A DNA stretch of 64,000 bases from Plasmodium malariae (Eukaryota > Apicomplexa > Aconoidasida > Haemosporida > Plasmodiidae): positions 558,001-622,000 of the forward strand of contig NC_041779.1 in NCBI RefSeq assembly GCF_900090045.1, in the 5' to 3' direction. Shown here one piece after another: positions 1-15,000 of the stretch. Both the position numbers and the translations under genes were made by a program. Positions within the stretch are counted from its first letter, which is position 1, and each line of letters starts with the position of its first letter. The notes under the pieces are model-generated. The model made no database searches and was not told where the DNA came from. It was given only the letters and a program-made list of their open reading frames with translations.

Positions 1-3000
1 AATGGCTTAATACAGGTGACGGATAGGACAAATAATTACAACGAATTAAACGGAGCAAATAGCGGATACAAAACCGAAAAGTTGAATAACAGAAGAAGGG
101 ATAATAATAATAAGGATGCAAGGGATGGGCAGAACGAAAAGAGGCAAGATAAGGACTTCGAGAAGGACGAACAGAATGATCTTAACAATATGTTATGTGA
201 AGATAAACTGAAACAAGTTTTAGTAAATATAGAAAATTATTCCCCTATAAAAACAGTGAAATATATTTCCGAAATAATAAACATATTACATAAATTACTT
301 TCAGATAATAAATTAGAATTCATTAGCTATTTTTATTTCTTAGATTTATTATACAAAGTAGGTACATTTGATTTTATATTCAATATGTTTAATTATGTTA
401 TGAGTGTATATATATCCCTCTTAGCATTATATTATAAAAAAAAGAAGGAAAATAAGCAAAACGTGAACTCGAAATTTACGTACTATATTCCTATACATAT
501 AAGTAAAAATTATACATGCACCAATACCTATTTTGTTCGATATATAATGAGGTTAATGCAATATTATGCAGACTCAGATGTAAATAATATCAAAACCTAT
601 TTACAAATTACAGTTAAAGGAATTAATGCTTTCTTAGATTTTTTCATTAGTCTTATAAATATAGGAAAATTTAATTTGATATTATTTTGTCAAAAAATGC
701 TGCATCCCCTTACCAGGATTAACAACAATTTTGAAGGTGGTCAATCACAAGAAAAACCAAACACTGACTCCAAGGGGGAGCAAGTTACTAATAACACTAC
801 AACTGTTGCTGCCACTGATGTAAATAGTAGTGCGAATAATGCAGATACTCAAGGAGGGAACGTAAACCATGCTTCGGGGGATAGTGCTGAAAATCCTAAG
901 GAGGCATCTGCTCATAAAATAAACCATTCAGAGGAGGAGAGAATAAAATGCGCATCATACACGAATGGATCCTGTGAACAATTAGAACAGAACAAAAATG
1001 CCAATGGTGTTAATATTTTGCAAGTTGGAAATAACGAGGTCAACATTAACGCTAACGTGAACACTAATGCTAATGTTAACCTTAACGGTAATATGAATAA
1101 CGTGCGTCATAATGACGTAGCAAAGAACGAACTGGGCAGTTGCCCCCTTAAGGAAAATAATAGCGGTAGAAATAGTAATAGCAACTGTAACAATAGTAAT
1201 AGTGGTGATATTAAAGGGGAAAACGGTTCACAGATCGCGAATAATTATTATGTACAAAATGGCGTAAGTAAAAACATGCCACAGAGTGATAAATGCGACT
1301 ACAAGTGTTATAAGGAAAAGAATGAAGAAAAGAAAAGGGGAAAGATAAGGAATACATTTACCTATAATAATAATTTTTTATTTTCACTTGACTACTTTGA
1401 CATAATTAATACCATAAGATCAGTGAAATGTGAAATATCGAATAACATCTTCATGTGGTTAACATATATTAACAGCACAAGTGTAAAAATTAACAATCTA
1501 GGTAAAAATAATATATATATTAATTTTAACAATAATATAATATATACCTTTTTAAAAATAATTTTAAAATTTATTCATCATTCGACGGAAATAGAACCGA
1601 AAATAATCGAATTATGGATGAAAGAGAAAAATACAGATAAAAAAAATGTAAGCAGTAAGGAAAAGGATAAAGATATATATAATTACCCTAATGTAAATAT
1701 ATTAGAAGAATGGGCAGTAATGGGTTTTGATGAAAAAACTATATATGACTGCTTAAATTATTCTGGAACAACAGACTTAGATTGTACATTAAATTATTTG
1801 GATAAAGTAAAGGGAAAAGAATTCTTTTTAAATTATAATAAAGACAGAAAATCGGGTGGTCAGAAAAATAAAGATGGTAAAAGGTCGACCTACTACGAAT
1901 TTGATGATAATAGCAGTGATGAAAATTCGACCATCAGCAGAAGAAGGGCATATGACGAAATGAGGACGAGCGAAAACTTAAGTGAAACTGTCAATGAAAA
2001 CTTCATCGATGAAAATGCTACCAATGATGCTGTGGGAAATACCAGTGAGGGTAAGTCTTCGGAAGGAGGTACAGGAGGAGAAAACAATGTACATGATGAT
2101 AGCAACGTCATTGTCAATGCAAATGTTAGCGGTAATGCTAGTGCAAACGTTAATACAATCATCAGTGGAAACGCCAATGCAAGCGTCAATATTGGAAATA
2201 AAAAATGCAACGATAGGGAAGATATATTTTACAAGGACGATAAGTACGTGCTGGAGAAATTTCCCTTTATGTATGAAATTTTGAAGGAAGCAAAGGCCAA
2301 ATCGACACACGCAAGAATTTATTACTATGAAACAATAATGAATCCGAGCAGTAAGAGGAATATGATTTTTTACTTGCAGTACTATTTAAAACTATTAAAA
2401 AAAAATTTATTTCGTACGTATGAAGAAAAAAATACTATGAAAGAATTTTGGAATGAAGACAAATATTTACTCTTAAAGCAGTATATTTATAAATATATTT
2501 TTAACATGCTTATAAACATTATGATAACCATTCCATATAACGAAGTATCTTTTATGAATTTATACCTAAGCTTTCTCATCATTGATATTGACAAGAAGAC
2601 GGTAAAACTGTTTTTAGATCAATATAAAAAAACAATACATGACAAAAATAGTAATAAGAGTAGAATATTTAATCATCAAGATGTGAAAATTATTATTTTA
2701 TATTATTTTATAGAAAATATTTCAAAAAAAATTAAAACATTAAAGAATGATGAATCATTTCCTATCGATCCTTTTTATCATTGCCATCATTTGTTTATGT
2801 ATTTTAATAAAAAAAAAAATAAAAATGTTAAAAACAACGAGGATAATAATAATGCTAAACAAGATAAAAAGGACACAAAAAATTTAAATAAAAATAAAGG
2901 GTCAGAAAACAGAAATATAGAAAGTACTCTCATTAACAATAATAATCGTATTACATCTTCAAATAATAGATCACTCGGTATTAACAACTCAGCGGCTGTT

Positions 3001-6000
3001 AATATAGCTTCATCCCCTGGACATAATATTATCAGCAATGGAAGTGTTAATGCTAGTACTAGAGCAACCCATAATGAGTTGAACACTGCAATGGTTACTG
3101 TTCCAAGTATTGCACTGAACGGCATGGTGAACAGCGTGACAAATGGTATAACTAACAGCTTACCAAACAGTGTAGCTAACAGCGCAATGAATAACACAAC
3201 AAATAATGCGGAAAGAAATCCAACAAGCAGTAGAAGCAGTAACAGAACGAGCAATATGAATAATAGCAGTAATAATCAAAGCAGAGGAAATAACCTAATA
3301 AATGATTTGTTAGGTGACTACCAGTTAAACAACTATGATACGAGTAATCACAGTGATGATAACACGACAGCGTTTTGTCAAGGTAGTGATACCATTGATG
3401 AAAAAAATTCGATTAAAAATAATAAAGTACATAAAGAGAAAGGTAACAATCCCGGAATAGACAACGAATCAAATGAACCCATAGATTCTACTTTTGGAAC
3501 AAAGTATATTAAAGGAGACATAGATGTAATATATGAATCACAAAAAGATATGGAAATATATTCATACCATTTTTGCTTGTATATGTTATTTTTTACATTA
3601 TATAACATTATTCACAACTATAGCATAGCCAAAAATTTAATTCTTCATATAGATAGAAACATACTAGATTATTGTATCTTTTTTATACAAAAATTTAATA
3701 TCTCCTATGTAAAAAATATAGAAAATAATGTTAATTATTTCTTAAATGAAGAAAACAAAAATAATACACTAGTAGATTCATGCCAAAAATATAATCATGA
3801 AGAGTTAGTAGTAAATGTGATTCCACCAAATTGCAGTAGTAGCAGCGTTGAAATCTGTGCTAATGATAATAGTGATAATATGGACTCTTTAAAAAAAATG
3901 CAGGAAAAATATAAAAGGAAAAGAAAATACAACAAAATAATCGCAGCAAATAAAGCAAATACAGGCAATAACGAAGAAGGTACTTGTCACATAAATTTTG
4001 AAAATTGTGAAAATTTGCACAGTAGTAATAACATAGGAATGGGAGAAGTTAATAATGGGCAAAATTATGGGAAAAACATTGATCAAATTAGTGAGCAAAT
4101 TAATCAGCAAAATGATGGTTGTTTTCCCCATAAACTAGTATGTTCAAACGATGTGACAAAAAATATGTATGATCCGAATTGTAGAAATATTCAAATGAAC
4201 AACTTAAACAACGACTGTAATGGAGCAAATCAGATGAACATTAATGGGTTCGGTCATCCTGTTATGGGAAGCCTTAATAATAGCAACATAGAAAATATCA
4301 CATTACAAACAAAACATGACTGTGCTACAAATAATGAAAATAAAAAGGAAGAGATAAATATTATGTACAACAAAGGTTTAGTTATAAATAAAAATATTAA
4401 AACGAACAATATGCTAATACCTTATTGGAATTTAATAGATGTAGATAACTCAGAATACAATCAAAAAACGGCCATCAATAATTGCATGCTAGAAAACGAA
4501 GAAAATAAATATATTTCTTTGTATTCCAAACCACCCTGTTTTTATGCTCCACTATTTATGTGTTTGTATAAAATTATTATTAATTACTCTTTGTATAATT
4601 TTAATGATAGAAATAAAAAAATAGTGAAGAAGCAAAAGGAGGAAAAATTGAATGAGGACAAAAATGGGGTAGGCATCATGACCATGGGGAGCTCCTCCAA
4701 AATGGAAAAAAATGGCACCTTGGTCAGAAGTGTGCATAATAGTAACAGCGGAAGTAATAATAATAATTATACTAATAATAATTATAATTATAATAGCTGC
4801 ACTAATAATAATAATAATCACTTCAGTAATAATAATAACTGCAGTAATAATAATAACTGCAGTAATAATAATAACTGCAACAATAACAGTAGCAATAATT
4901 TATCGGAAAGGGGTTTCTACAACTCCAATGAAAAGAGGAACATAAATAATTCTGCAGCAAATCATAATGCATCCTTACAAACGAGCAAGGAGAACATAAG
5001 GTTTATATCAACAGAGAAGCAGCACAATATAATAAAAATATGCATTGACACGTTGTACTTTTTTAAAGGATACAATTCTCAGTTATGCTTAAGCGTTTTG
5101 CAAATTATAGAGTATTTGACAACTATGTATAATAATGTAATTTTTTTAATATCCTATTCACCACCAAATGTTTATAAAAATTTTAAAAAAGTATTTCAAA
5201 TAGAAGAAAAGAAGAGACGTAATTTGTTGTATGGCAAAAATGGTGATCAAACAAACAGCGTCGAAAATGTACCAGATAAAACCTTAGGAAAAGAAAACAC
5301 ACTACGGGATAAAAATTTTAGTACTTATAACATATCAGGAGAATTGGATAGTAATCCTGATGAAAGTGAAAATGAAAAAATTAGTACACATGACACAAGT
5401 AGTCGTAATAATAATAACGGGAAGAATAACATTTATAGCATTGATGAAAATGTGAGTGATGCAAATATCATACCAAATTTGCCTTGTACAGATGAAATGA
5501 GCAAAGGAGAAAATTCGCAAGATCCAAAATTATCATATTTTGACTTGAATGAATTAATATTAAATAATATGAGTAGAAATAGCTTAGGTATACTTTTAAC
5601 CATATCAAAACAAGGAAAATTTAAGGATATGCTAATAATACTTATAAACATATTAATTCAATGTTTCACAGATAATTATGTTATTGCAAACAGAATAGAA
5701 TACAACTTAAAATCTTATTTCTTATATAATGGTATACCAGTAAAATGCTTTATGCGAAAGGATGATTTAAAAGCTATAGAAAATGAAAAAATTTCAAACG
5801 CCTTAGGGGTCTCTTTGAATGAATTAAATGAAGCATTATATCCTTTTATTTTTAAAAATCCACAAATGTATGAAGAAATATTAAGTTATTTGTGCTTTTT
5901 TCCAAATTTAAAATATGTAAAAAAAAATGACACCACCAATGAACTTGATAGCTTGAACACATTTTCTTATACGCTAAACACTCAGAAGAATTCGGACGAC

Positions 6001-9000
6001 ATCAGTTCAAAAATTAAGTATAATATCCCAGATGCATCAAATTGCACTGATGAACAAAATGGTGAGAACCAAGCCACTGTTAGCTTAGGCAATTTTAGCG
6101 TGAATAATGGTGAAATTTTAAGAAGTGTTAAAATGGAAAATTGGAAAAAGGGTAAAGGAGGTGAGAATGACGACAGCAGGGGAGGCAGTAATAGTAGCAG
6201 CAATAATAATGATAGTGGTAATAGTATAATCAATTGTAATAACATAAGCAGTGGTAACAGCTTTTTCCCCGTGATTAAAACGGTGAGTGAAGGAGCAAAC
6301 GCAAACAATGATACAAGTGAGAATCCAAATGAAGATTTTTTTCACGTGAACAAGAAAAAAGTAAAATACGTGAGGGATGAAAACGCAAATGAAAACTGTA
6401 ACAGCAGGGGTGATGACAACAATAACAATAGCAGTAGCAACATCAATAACAATAGCAGTAGCAACATCAATAACAATAGCAGTAGCAACATCAATAACAA
6501 TATCAGTAGCAACAGAAATAACAACAACAGTAGCGAGCAAAATAAGTATTATGTGAATTTTTTGCCAATACCTGAGCACATAAAATCCATTTACATGCTA
6601 TCCGAAACAGCCAATAGCACAAAATATTTAAAAAAATATTTCATTAAGAACAATTTTTATAATTTCTACATTTTAGCTACTCTAATTGATTTTTTGAATT
6701 TATTTACTGTTATTCATAGTAAGACCAGATTAATTAAATTAAATGAAAAGGATGAAAAATTAAAATTTAACAAAAAATTAATGGAAATATATGGAAATGA
6801 TGCAGATTTTGATAACGATTTAGAATACAAAGTTATGTATCCATTTGCTTTGACAGCTGACAACTTACTTTTTATTGTTAACTTAATTTTAAAAACATTT
6901 AAGCATTTAATTGTTTATTTAATTAAAGTCCCTTCATCTTTTAATCAAAAAATTTTGAAAAATTTTTTCCAAAAGGATTATGATGATTTGTCCAATCATA
7001 AGGGGGATATGATGTTATATTGTATCGATAACTTTAGCTCGTATAACAATGTAGATACTGTTAGTAGCATTAATAGAGAAAGTAAGTTAAACATTTCTTC
7101 ATGTTCTATGCACAGTATTTCTGGTAGAGGTAAAAGCACTTCAGATGTGCTTCTTAATAATAGCGTGCTCCCGGCAAGCAACGGTAATAATAGTAGCAAT
7201 AATGGCAATAACGGCAATAACTGCAATAGTGGTAACGGTAATGGTGAAAACTTAAACGTTTTTGTACAAAAGGATGCCATTGAAAATACAACGACCAGTA
7301 TCATAAATTACACCAGGGGAGCAACTGCACATGCAGTTGGAGCATCAACTAGGACGGACGCTTCATCAGCAGTGGTGAGCCAGCAAAATGTGGATATGTC
7401 AAATATCATTCAAAAATTAATACGAACTGAATCATCGAGTACATACACGTACAGAGAAATTTCGGAGTACTATTTACAAAACTATATGCATTTTTATTCT
7501 CTTTTTGATGTGTCAAAATTTACATTTAGAAGTTGCTTAATCCCATTCCTATTTGATAAGACTCATATATCAGAAACCCAGAATAACATTGATTTTATAA
7601 ATTATATTTCTAATGTTAATAATTCAAATAATGTTGTTTTTACTCCATTCTTAATATTTTTATTTAAGCGAATTTTACCACAATTCATTTGTTTAAGTCA
7701 TCCAACAATTTATAGTATCTATTCTTTAAATGGTTTTCAAAAAAATTTTAAAAATATGGAGGAGTATTACACTTCTTTAAGTAATATTGAATCGAAGAAT
7801 TTGACATATATAAAACATATACTTAATTTTATTCAACTTATTTTTGACATTCACAATTCTAGCTATGATGTACATAAAAAAGTCGTTTTAGAAATTATGC
7901 ACTTAATAAGAGTATACTCCTTTTTTCAAAAAAAAAAAGAATCCGCTCATAAAAATATACACAGTAATTCAGTTAATTCGGACAATGTCTTCTCAACCGT
8001 CATAGACGTTTTCTCATATGCTGTAAGTACCCTACTATATAAACTAGTTAATGAAGAACAAAATATAAAAGTTGAGAAAAGTGCTACTTTTGAAGAGATA
8101 CAGTTATTAAATACGACCAAACATGCTTCTAAGGCACTTGATCATAATAGAAAAGGAAATAAAAAAGGCAAAGAGGATAATTTTGAAGAACATAACAGGA
8201 ATGCTAATAGTAGTAATAGTCCCAATGATGACAGCGATGGAAACAATTACGGCGGAGTGGGTGGTGGGAACAGCGGTGGGAATAGCAATGGGAATAACAG
8301 TGGGAACAGCGGTGGGAACAGCGGTAGGAACAGCGGTGGGAACAGCGGTGGGAATAGCAATGGGAACAGCGGTGGGAACAGCGGTGGGAATAGCGGTGGG
8401 AATAGCGGAGGAAATATAGGGGGAAACGACAATGAAGACGACGGAAAAGGAGAGAAGGATGATGGAAACAAAACGTTCTCGTACAGCAGGGAACAGTTAA
8501 CGCTGTTTCGTCATGCTTTGTGTAATTTATTAAATAGATTAGATTACACGAAGGAAGATTTCGTTAACACTGCGACGTCCATTATTCGATGTTTGTCTGT
8601 ATTAACATCAGCACCAGTTTTGGGATATCCTATAAAAACAAAAAACAATAAATTATATATGATAAAATTGAACAAAATGAATAAAAAAAAAAATAAAAAT
8701 ATAAAAAAAATAAAAAGAAATAAGAGGAGGAAAAATATATCATGTGTTACTTTTTTAAATCCATCCTATGTTCGTTTTAGATCTGATTCGAGTAATAACA
8801 ATTCTGACTGTTCAGATATTCCTTATTCAGTTGATTCGGATGTATCTTATGAGGAACATTTTATCTTTGACAATGATGATAGTAATGATGATGATATTCG
8901 TTATGAATACGAGGAAGAGATGGATGATGATTATATGGATGAAGAAGAGGACGAAGGGGTAGAGGAAGGAGAGGACGACGAAGACGAAGGGGAAGATGAA

Positions 9001-12000
9001 GATGAAGAAGATGAAGATGATGATGGAGACGATGATGAAGAGGATGAAGAAGAGGAAGAGGAAGAAGATGAGGACGACGATGATGATGACGCGGAGAATG
9101 AAAATGAAAATGAACTTTCGAATGAGACAAATAACAATGAACAGCAAAGGGATAATCAGAATAATGGTACAAATAATAATAGCAACAGTAACGGTATCAG
9201 TAATAGCAATAATAATATTATTAGTAGTAATAATAATAGTAGTAATGGTAATAATAATAGGAGTAATGGTAATAATAATAGTAGTAATGGTAATAATAAT
9301 AGTAGTAATGGTAATAATAATAGTAGTAATGGTAATAATAATAATGAGCTGGAAGGAGAAATAAGACCCGGTAATAATAACGGAAGCACATTTGTTGAAG
9401 GGGGAAATGGAATAGCAACACGTTACCCTGATGAAGGAGCAGGAAGAGGAGTAGAAGAAGGAGAAGGAGAAAGAGAAGGGGAAGCCGATATGGACGATGA
9501 GGGAGAAGACGAAATGGAAGAAGATGATGATGAAGAAGACGAAGTGGACGAAGATGATGAAGATGAGGACGAAATGGATGAAGATGATGAAGACGAAGAT
9601 GACATGGATGAAGATGAAGAAGATGATGAAGAAATGGACGAAGATGATGAAGCTATGGATGAAGAAGAGTATGACGAAATTGATATAGAAGATGAGAGCG
9701 GAAGAGATAGAAATGTAAATGAACTTGAAAATAGTAGAGGTTTACATGTACATGCATATTTAGTACAAGATAGGAATGTTATTGATGAAGATCAAATATA
9801 TGATAATTCAAATAATTTATTATTACCCCATGAAGTAGATGAAAATGAAGAGAACCTATCAAATATGGATGATAATAATAACAATATTGTTTCAAGGTTA
9901 GATTTAGGATCAGACAGTAGTAATGATATGGACGATGAACAAAATGTTCGAAGGATAAGAGAAATTGATGAAACGGAGGAGTATGATAACGAAGATGATG
10001 ATGATGAAGACGACGATGATGATGATGATGAAGAAGATGATGATGATGAAGACGACGATGATGATGAAGACGACGATGATGATGAAGATGATGATGAGGA
10101 TGATGAGGATGATGAGGAAGAGGAGGAAGAAGAGGAAGAAGAAGATGAAGACGAAATGGATGCAGATGACGAAGAAGAAGAAATTGATGAAAATAATAGC
10201 ACATATAATGTTAATCAAAATGATGACAGTAGAAGATCAAACACTAACAACAATGGAGATCTAATGGATACCGAAATAAATGTTAACAACTCTCTGTTAA
10301 ATTGTAATGAAAACCAACATGAAATTTTGGATATTTTGTTAGAAGAAGATGGTGCTTACAATAACAATGACGATATAGATGAATATAACGATGATTATAT
10401 AGATGACGGTGAAAATAATAGGAACGGCAATAATGATATTGGTAACGGTGTTATCAGCAATGGTATTATAAGCAATGGTCTTTTAGGGGACGTAAATGCA
10501 AATAATACTGCAGGAATCAACAGAATTAATGTTGTAAATCCGGCGTATAGTAACAATATACAGGGGAATAAGAACAAAAATGAAGGCAATTATGACGGTT
10601 GTGATAATAGGAGTGGTAAAGCACTTACAGGGGAAAGTAAAATAGCAGAAAATAATATAAGGAACCCATCTAATGATAATATTGTTCGATTTACAAATAT
10701 GCCGCCCTATTCAAATTCCTCATCAGATCCTAAAAAAAATATAAACATATCAAATAATGCCAATATTTTATTGAGTACTGGAAGGGTGACACAGAGCAAA
10801 AACGTTCGTAGCAATTTTGAAAATCATATTAATGGTAATAAAAATGATGGTATTAACAACAATGATAATAGTATTAACAACGTTGATAGTTGTAACAACA
10901 ATAATGATCATGCCGGAAGTGGATCGAGACGAAATGCCTTATATAACCACTTGCAGAATAATAGTAGTCACATGAATGAATATATGCCCACAGATAGTAT
11001 TGCTTGCCAAGAAAAAATTCTACTTGATGATAATGATTCTCTTATTTTGCGCAATAACAATAAAACAAATAATTATAAATTTGATGAAGAGAATAACAAA
11101 GTTGCAGAAGGAAGTTATGTCAATAAAGAAGAAGCTAAGGATACCAGACTAAACGAACGAGAAGAAGGTAACATAATAAATAATGAAAATATGATTAACA
11201 AAAATACATATGATGGTGTAACATCTCAGAATGATGAAAATAAAACAAATATTTTAAATGTTGAAAATGTTAAAAAGAGTAATGAAGCAGTTGTTTTAAC
11301 AGAAGGCATAGGAATAAACACATCAGATGATATATTAAATCGCTCAGATATAAATGAAAATGACATTAATTTAATTGATTTGTATTATCATTTCTATAAT
11401 TCTAATAACCGAGATGTAAATACCCTACTTGACGAAAATAATAGTTTACTGTATTTAAATGAGACGGGAAGGATTCATTCAGCGTCCATGAAAAACACAA
11501 ACTGCTTCATAAATGTAGGAAATGAGAATGAAAATGGCTCAGACGTGATTAACGGTAATGCCTCCGAACAACGATTGTTATTGAGTGGTAACAATAGCAG
11601 CGGTAATAGTAGAATTGGTAATAGTGGAAGGAGTAATAATGGAAGGGGTGATAATGGAATCGATAATAATGAAATCAGTAATAGTGAAATCAGTAATAAT
11701 GTAATGGGTAGTAGTTCAATCGGTAATAATGGAATCGGTAATAATGGAATCGGTAATAGTGGAAGGGGTAATAATGGAAGGGGTGATAATGGAAGGGGTG
11801 ATAATGGAATCGATAATAATGAAATCAGTAATAATGGAAGCGGTATTAATGGAATGGGTAATAGTGCAATCGGTAACAGTACAATCGGCAATAGTGGAAT
11901 CAGTAACAGCGGAAGTAGTAGTCGTGGCATAACAAATCACAGGAGCAGTAACAATAATATAATAAGTTCTGCGCTTGTAAATTACGCTACCCCGAGTTCA

Positions 12001-15000
12001 AATATACTCTCATTAATGAATCAGCTTTGCTCAAATTTGCTGACTCTAAACAGAAGAAGAAATGAACGGATAGGTAATATCTTGACGACAGCTATACATT
12101 TACCTGATGGTGTAAGGAACATTAACACGTTAACTAATCACGATGATTTTAACAGAAGTACAAATATTACTAATGAAAATATCACATATGATAGCAACAG
12201 TCCAGCAAATGATAGCAGTCCTCACTATTATCATATTAATTTTGATAGATCAAATAATACTATGTCGCCTCAACAACTTTTCAACAGTTCATCTAATGTT
12301 AGAACTAATTTAGCTAGCAGAAATGTAAATCACACTACTAATAGTAACTTAAGAAATTTGTATAATAATATTAGAAATTATAATATAAGTGAAAATAATA
12401 TTAACAGCTATAGAAACTCTACTTTTTTCTCTCCCCCATATGTTATAAGAAATAATAGAACGGAATTAACCACAGATGGTGGAATGAGTAATAACAACAA
12501 TGTTACTGAGGATTCAAATTATGAAACCTATGAAAGTAGTGGATCATTCTTAAGCAGATTTCAAAATGTGGCCTTGCTCACAGGCGGAGAAAGTGGAAAT
12601 GGAGGAGGCAACTGTAACAGCAGTGGAAATAGTGGCATAAATAGTGGGGGAAACCGTAACGTAAACAATGTCGAAAACAACAACTCTAGTGGCAGTGGAA
12701 TTGGCACAGGCAATGGAGATGCAACTATTGAAGAGCGCAGTGAGGATGTAAATAACACTAACCAAAGAAACGTAAGTGATATGAATGCATGTAGAACTCT
12801 TGCAAAAAACAGAAATGTCATGACTGAAAAAAAAGAAAATATGAATAAAAAGGATATGAGAAATGAAGAAAAATTTAACTTGATAGATTCCGTCCTAGAT
12901 AATGACAAGAAGTTAAAGAGCAGTATTTGTAATATGATGTATAGTAGGTTATGCAAAACTATTCCTAAGGTTCATATAAATCTACCTATTGAAAATTTAT
13001 TACAAGAGAAAAAAAAAATTATGCAAACTATGCAAAAGCAGATGGAAGAAAAAAATATAAATGAAAATAAAAAGGACGTAGAAAAAAATGAAATGACCAA
13101 AAATAACGAAGCAAAGAAGGATGCAAATGAAAAACATGAAATGATAATTAAAAATGAGCAGCATATACAAGAAAAAACAAGCTCCAAATTTAACGAAATT
13201 GTCGAAGGAAGCAAAACAAATAGAAGTAGCAATTTGAAGGATGATGATACAATTGTGGGGACTACAAGTACAGGAAATAATCAAATGGAATATTCCCAAA
13301 CAAATATAATCAACAATACGAATGTTGAAAATTTAGAACAGAATACAAATGAGGTCAATTTATGTGAAATGAATGCTACTCAAAATGGCACAAACAATAC
13401 TGAACAACAAAATGTTGAAGATAATGAAGATTATAAAAATATAAATTATGAAGAATTATTTGATAATGTTTTGAATATTGAATCTCTTCTTATAATTTGT
13501 TGTTCGTTAGGAATAAATGAGAGTCAATTTTTCCAACTACTAAATGTGGATAGATCATTTCTTATTGAACTTCCAAATAATCTAATAGATGAAATTATAA
13601 TTCAGCATTTAAAAAATATCACCTTGGCTAGTATAAATGAAAAAGCTCAAGAAAATATAAGAAATAACAAGAACATATCTATAGACATCTACAAGAAGTA
13701 TTTAAAATATGAAGAGTTTAAAAAAACGCAATCAAATGATATACCTACGCACAATAATAATGAAGTGGATGTAAACGCAAACCCAGTCACAAACCCAGTT
13801 ACAAACGCACAATCGGCATTAAACTCTACCGAAAGCAATATTACGCCCCATCAAGTAAACGAGACTTTTCCTAATGTAAGTACCAGTCAGATTCATTCCC
13901 GTGAAGGAAGTACTTCCAATCCAGAAAACGTAACAAGTAACGAGATAAATGGAGTAGTTGAACAGAGTGCAAATAATTCGGAGGTCTGCACCGTTGGAAA
14001 CACAGCAAATACTGCAAATGATGCAAATGATGCAAATGATGCAAATGATGCAAATACTGCAAATACTGCAAATGATGCAAATACTGCAAATACTGCAAAT
14101 GATGCAAATACTGCAAATACTGCAAATGATGCAATTACTGCAAATACTGCAAATGATGCAAATACTGCTAACGAAGGCGAAAACAATGCACGTATTTATA
14201 ACAGCATAAAAAAAAGCTATCTAGAAGCGTTACCCTCAAGCATTAGATCAGAGGTTAAAAAAAGAATTATAGGAAATAAAAATCAAAGAAATGACACGCA
14301 AGATGAAACCAATATTGCATTTATAGATTCCTTAACACCTGAGCTAAGGAGAGATGTGTTATCCTCTGCAAGCTTAAGGTTCATTAGAACTCTGACTGAA
14401 GAAATGATAGAAGAAGCAAGGAATTTAAGATTCGTTGTGTTGAACAACCGATCGAACATTTTAAGTACAAATAGTAGGTCTAGACAGACAAACGTGCACA
14501 GCGCGAACAATGTGAATGGTGACAGCATAAATTTGATTTCAAATATGAGGAATAACATTAACAGCAATGGTAATGACAATAGTACCGCCACGAATAATAG
14601 CAGCACCATCAACAGCACAGCTAATGGTGTGGGGAATGGCAATGGGGACAACAGAGGGAACAGTGTAGGAAACAGTATCAGTAGTAGCGTAGCACACAGC
14701 ACGAGCAGAAATGCAGATAGCCATAGCGTATCCGGAAGATTAAACAATATAAGAAGTGACCTTCAGGAGCGAATAACAAACAGCGTGTTAAGAAATGCTG
14801 CATCGAGTTTAGGAAACAATATTACTAGTAACGGAAACAGCAATAGTAACAACAATAGTAACAACAATAGTAACAGCAATAGTAATAGCAACAGCAACTT
14901 CAGTGGTGCAGTTTTGCTAAGTAACAATAACAGAAGTACACGAAACAACAGAACGTTATTCAGCACAAGTAGTAGAAACAGTATGAATAATAGGCGTCGT

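Noticed and set aside
16..18. GTG at 16 as a real start codon for the HECT gene
   Set aside because: The frame is open to base 1 and nuclear genes rarely start at GTG; the gene simply continues left or an exon begins there.
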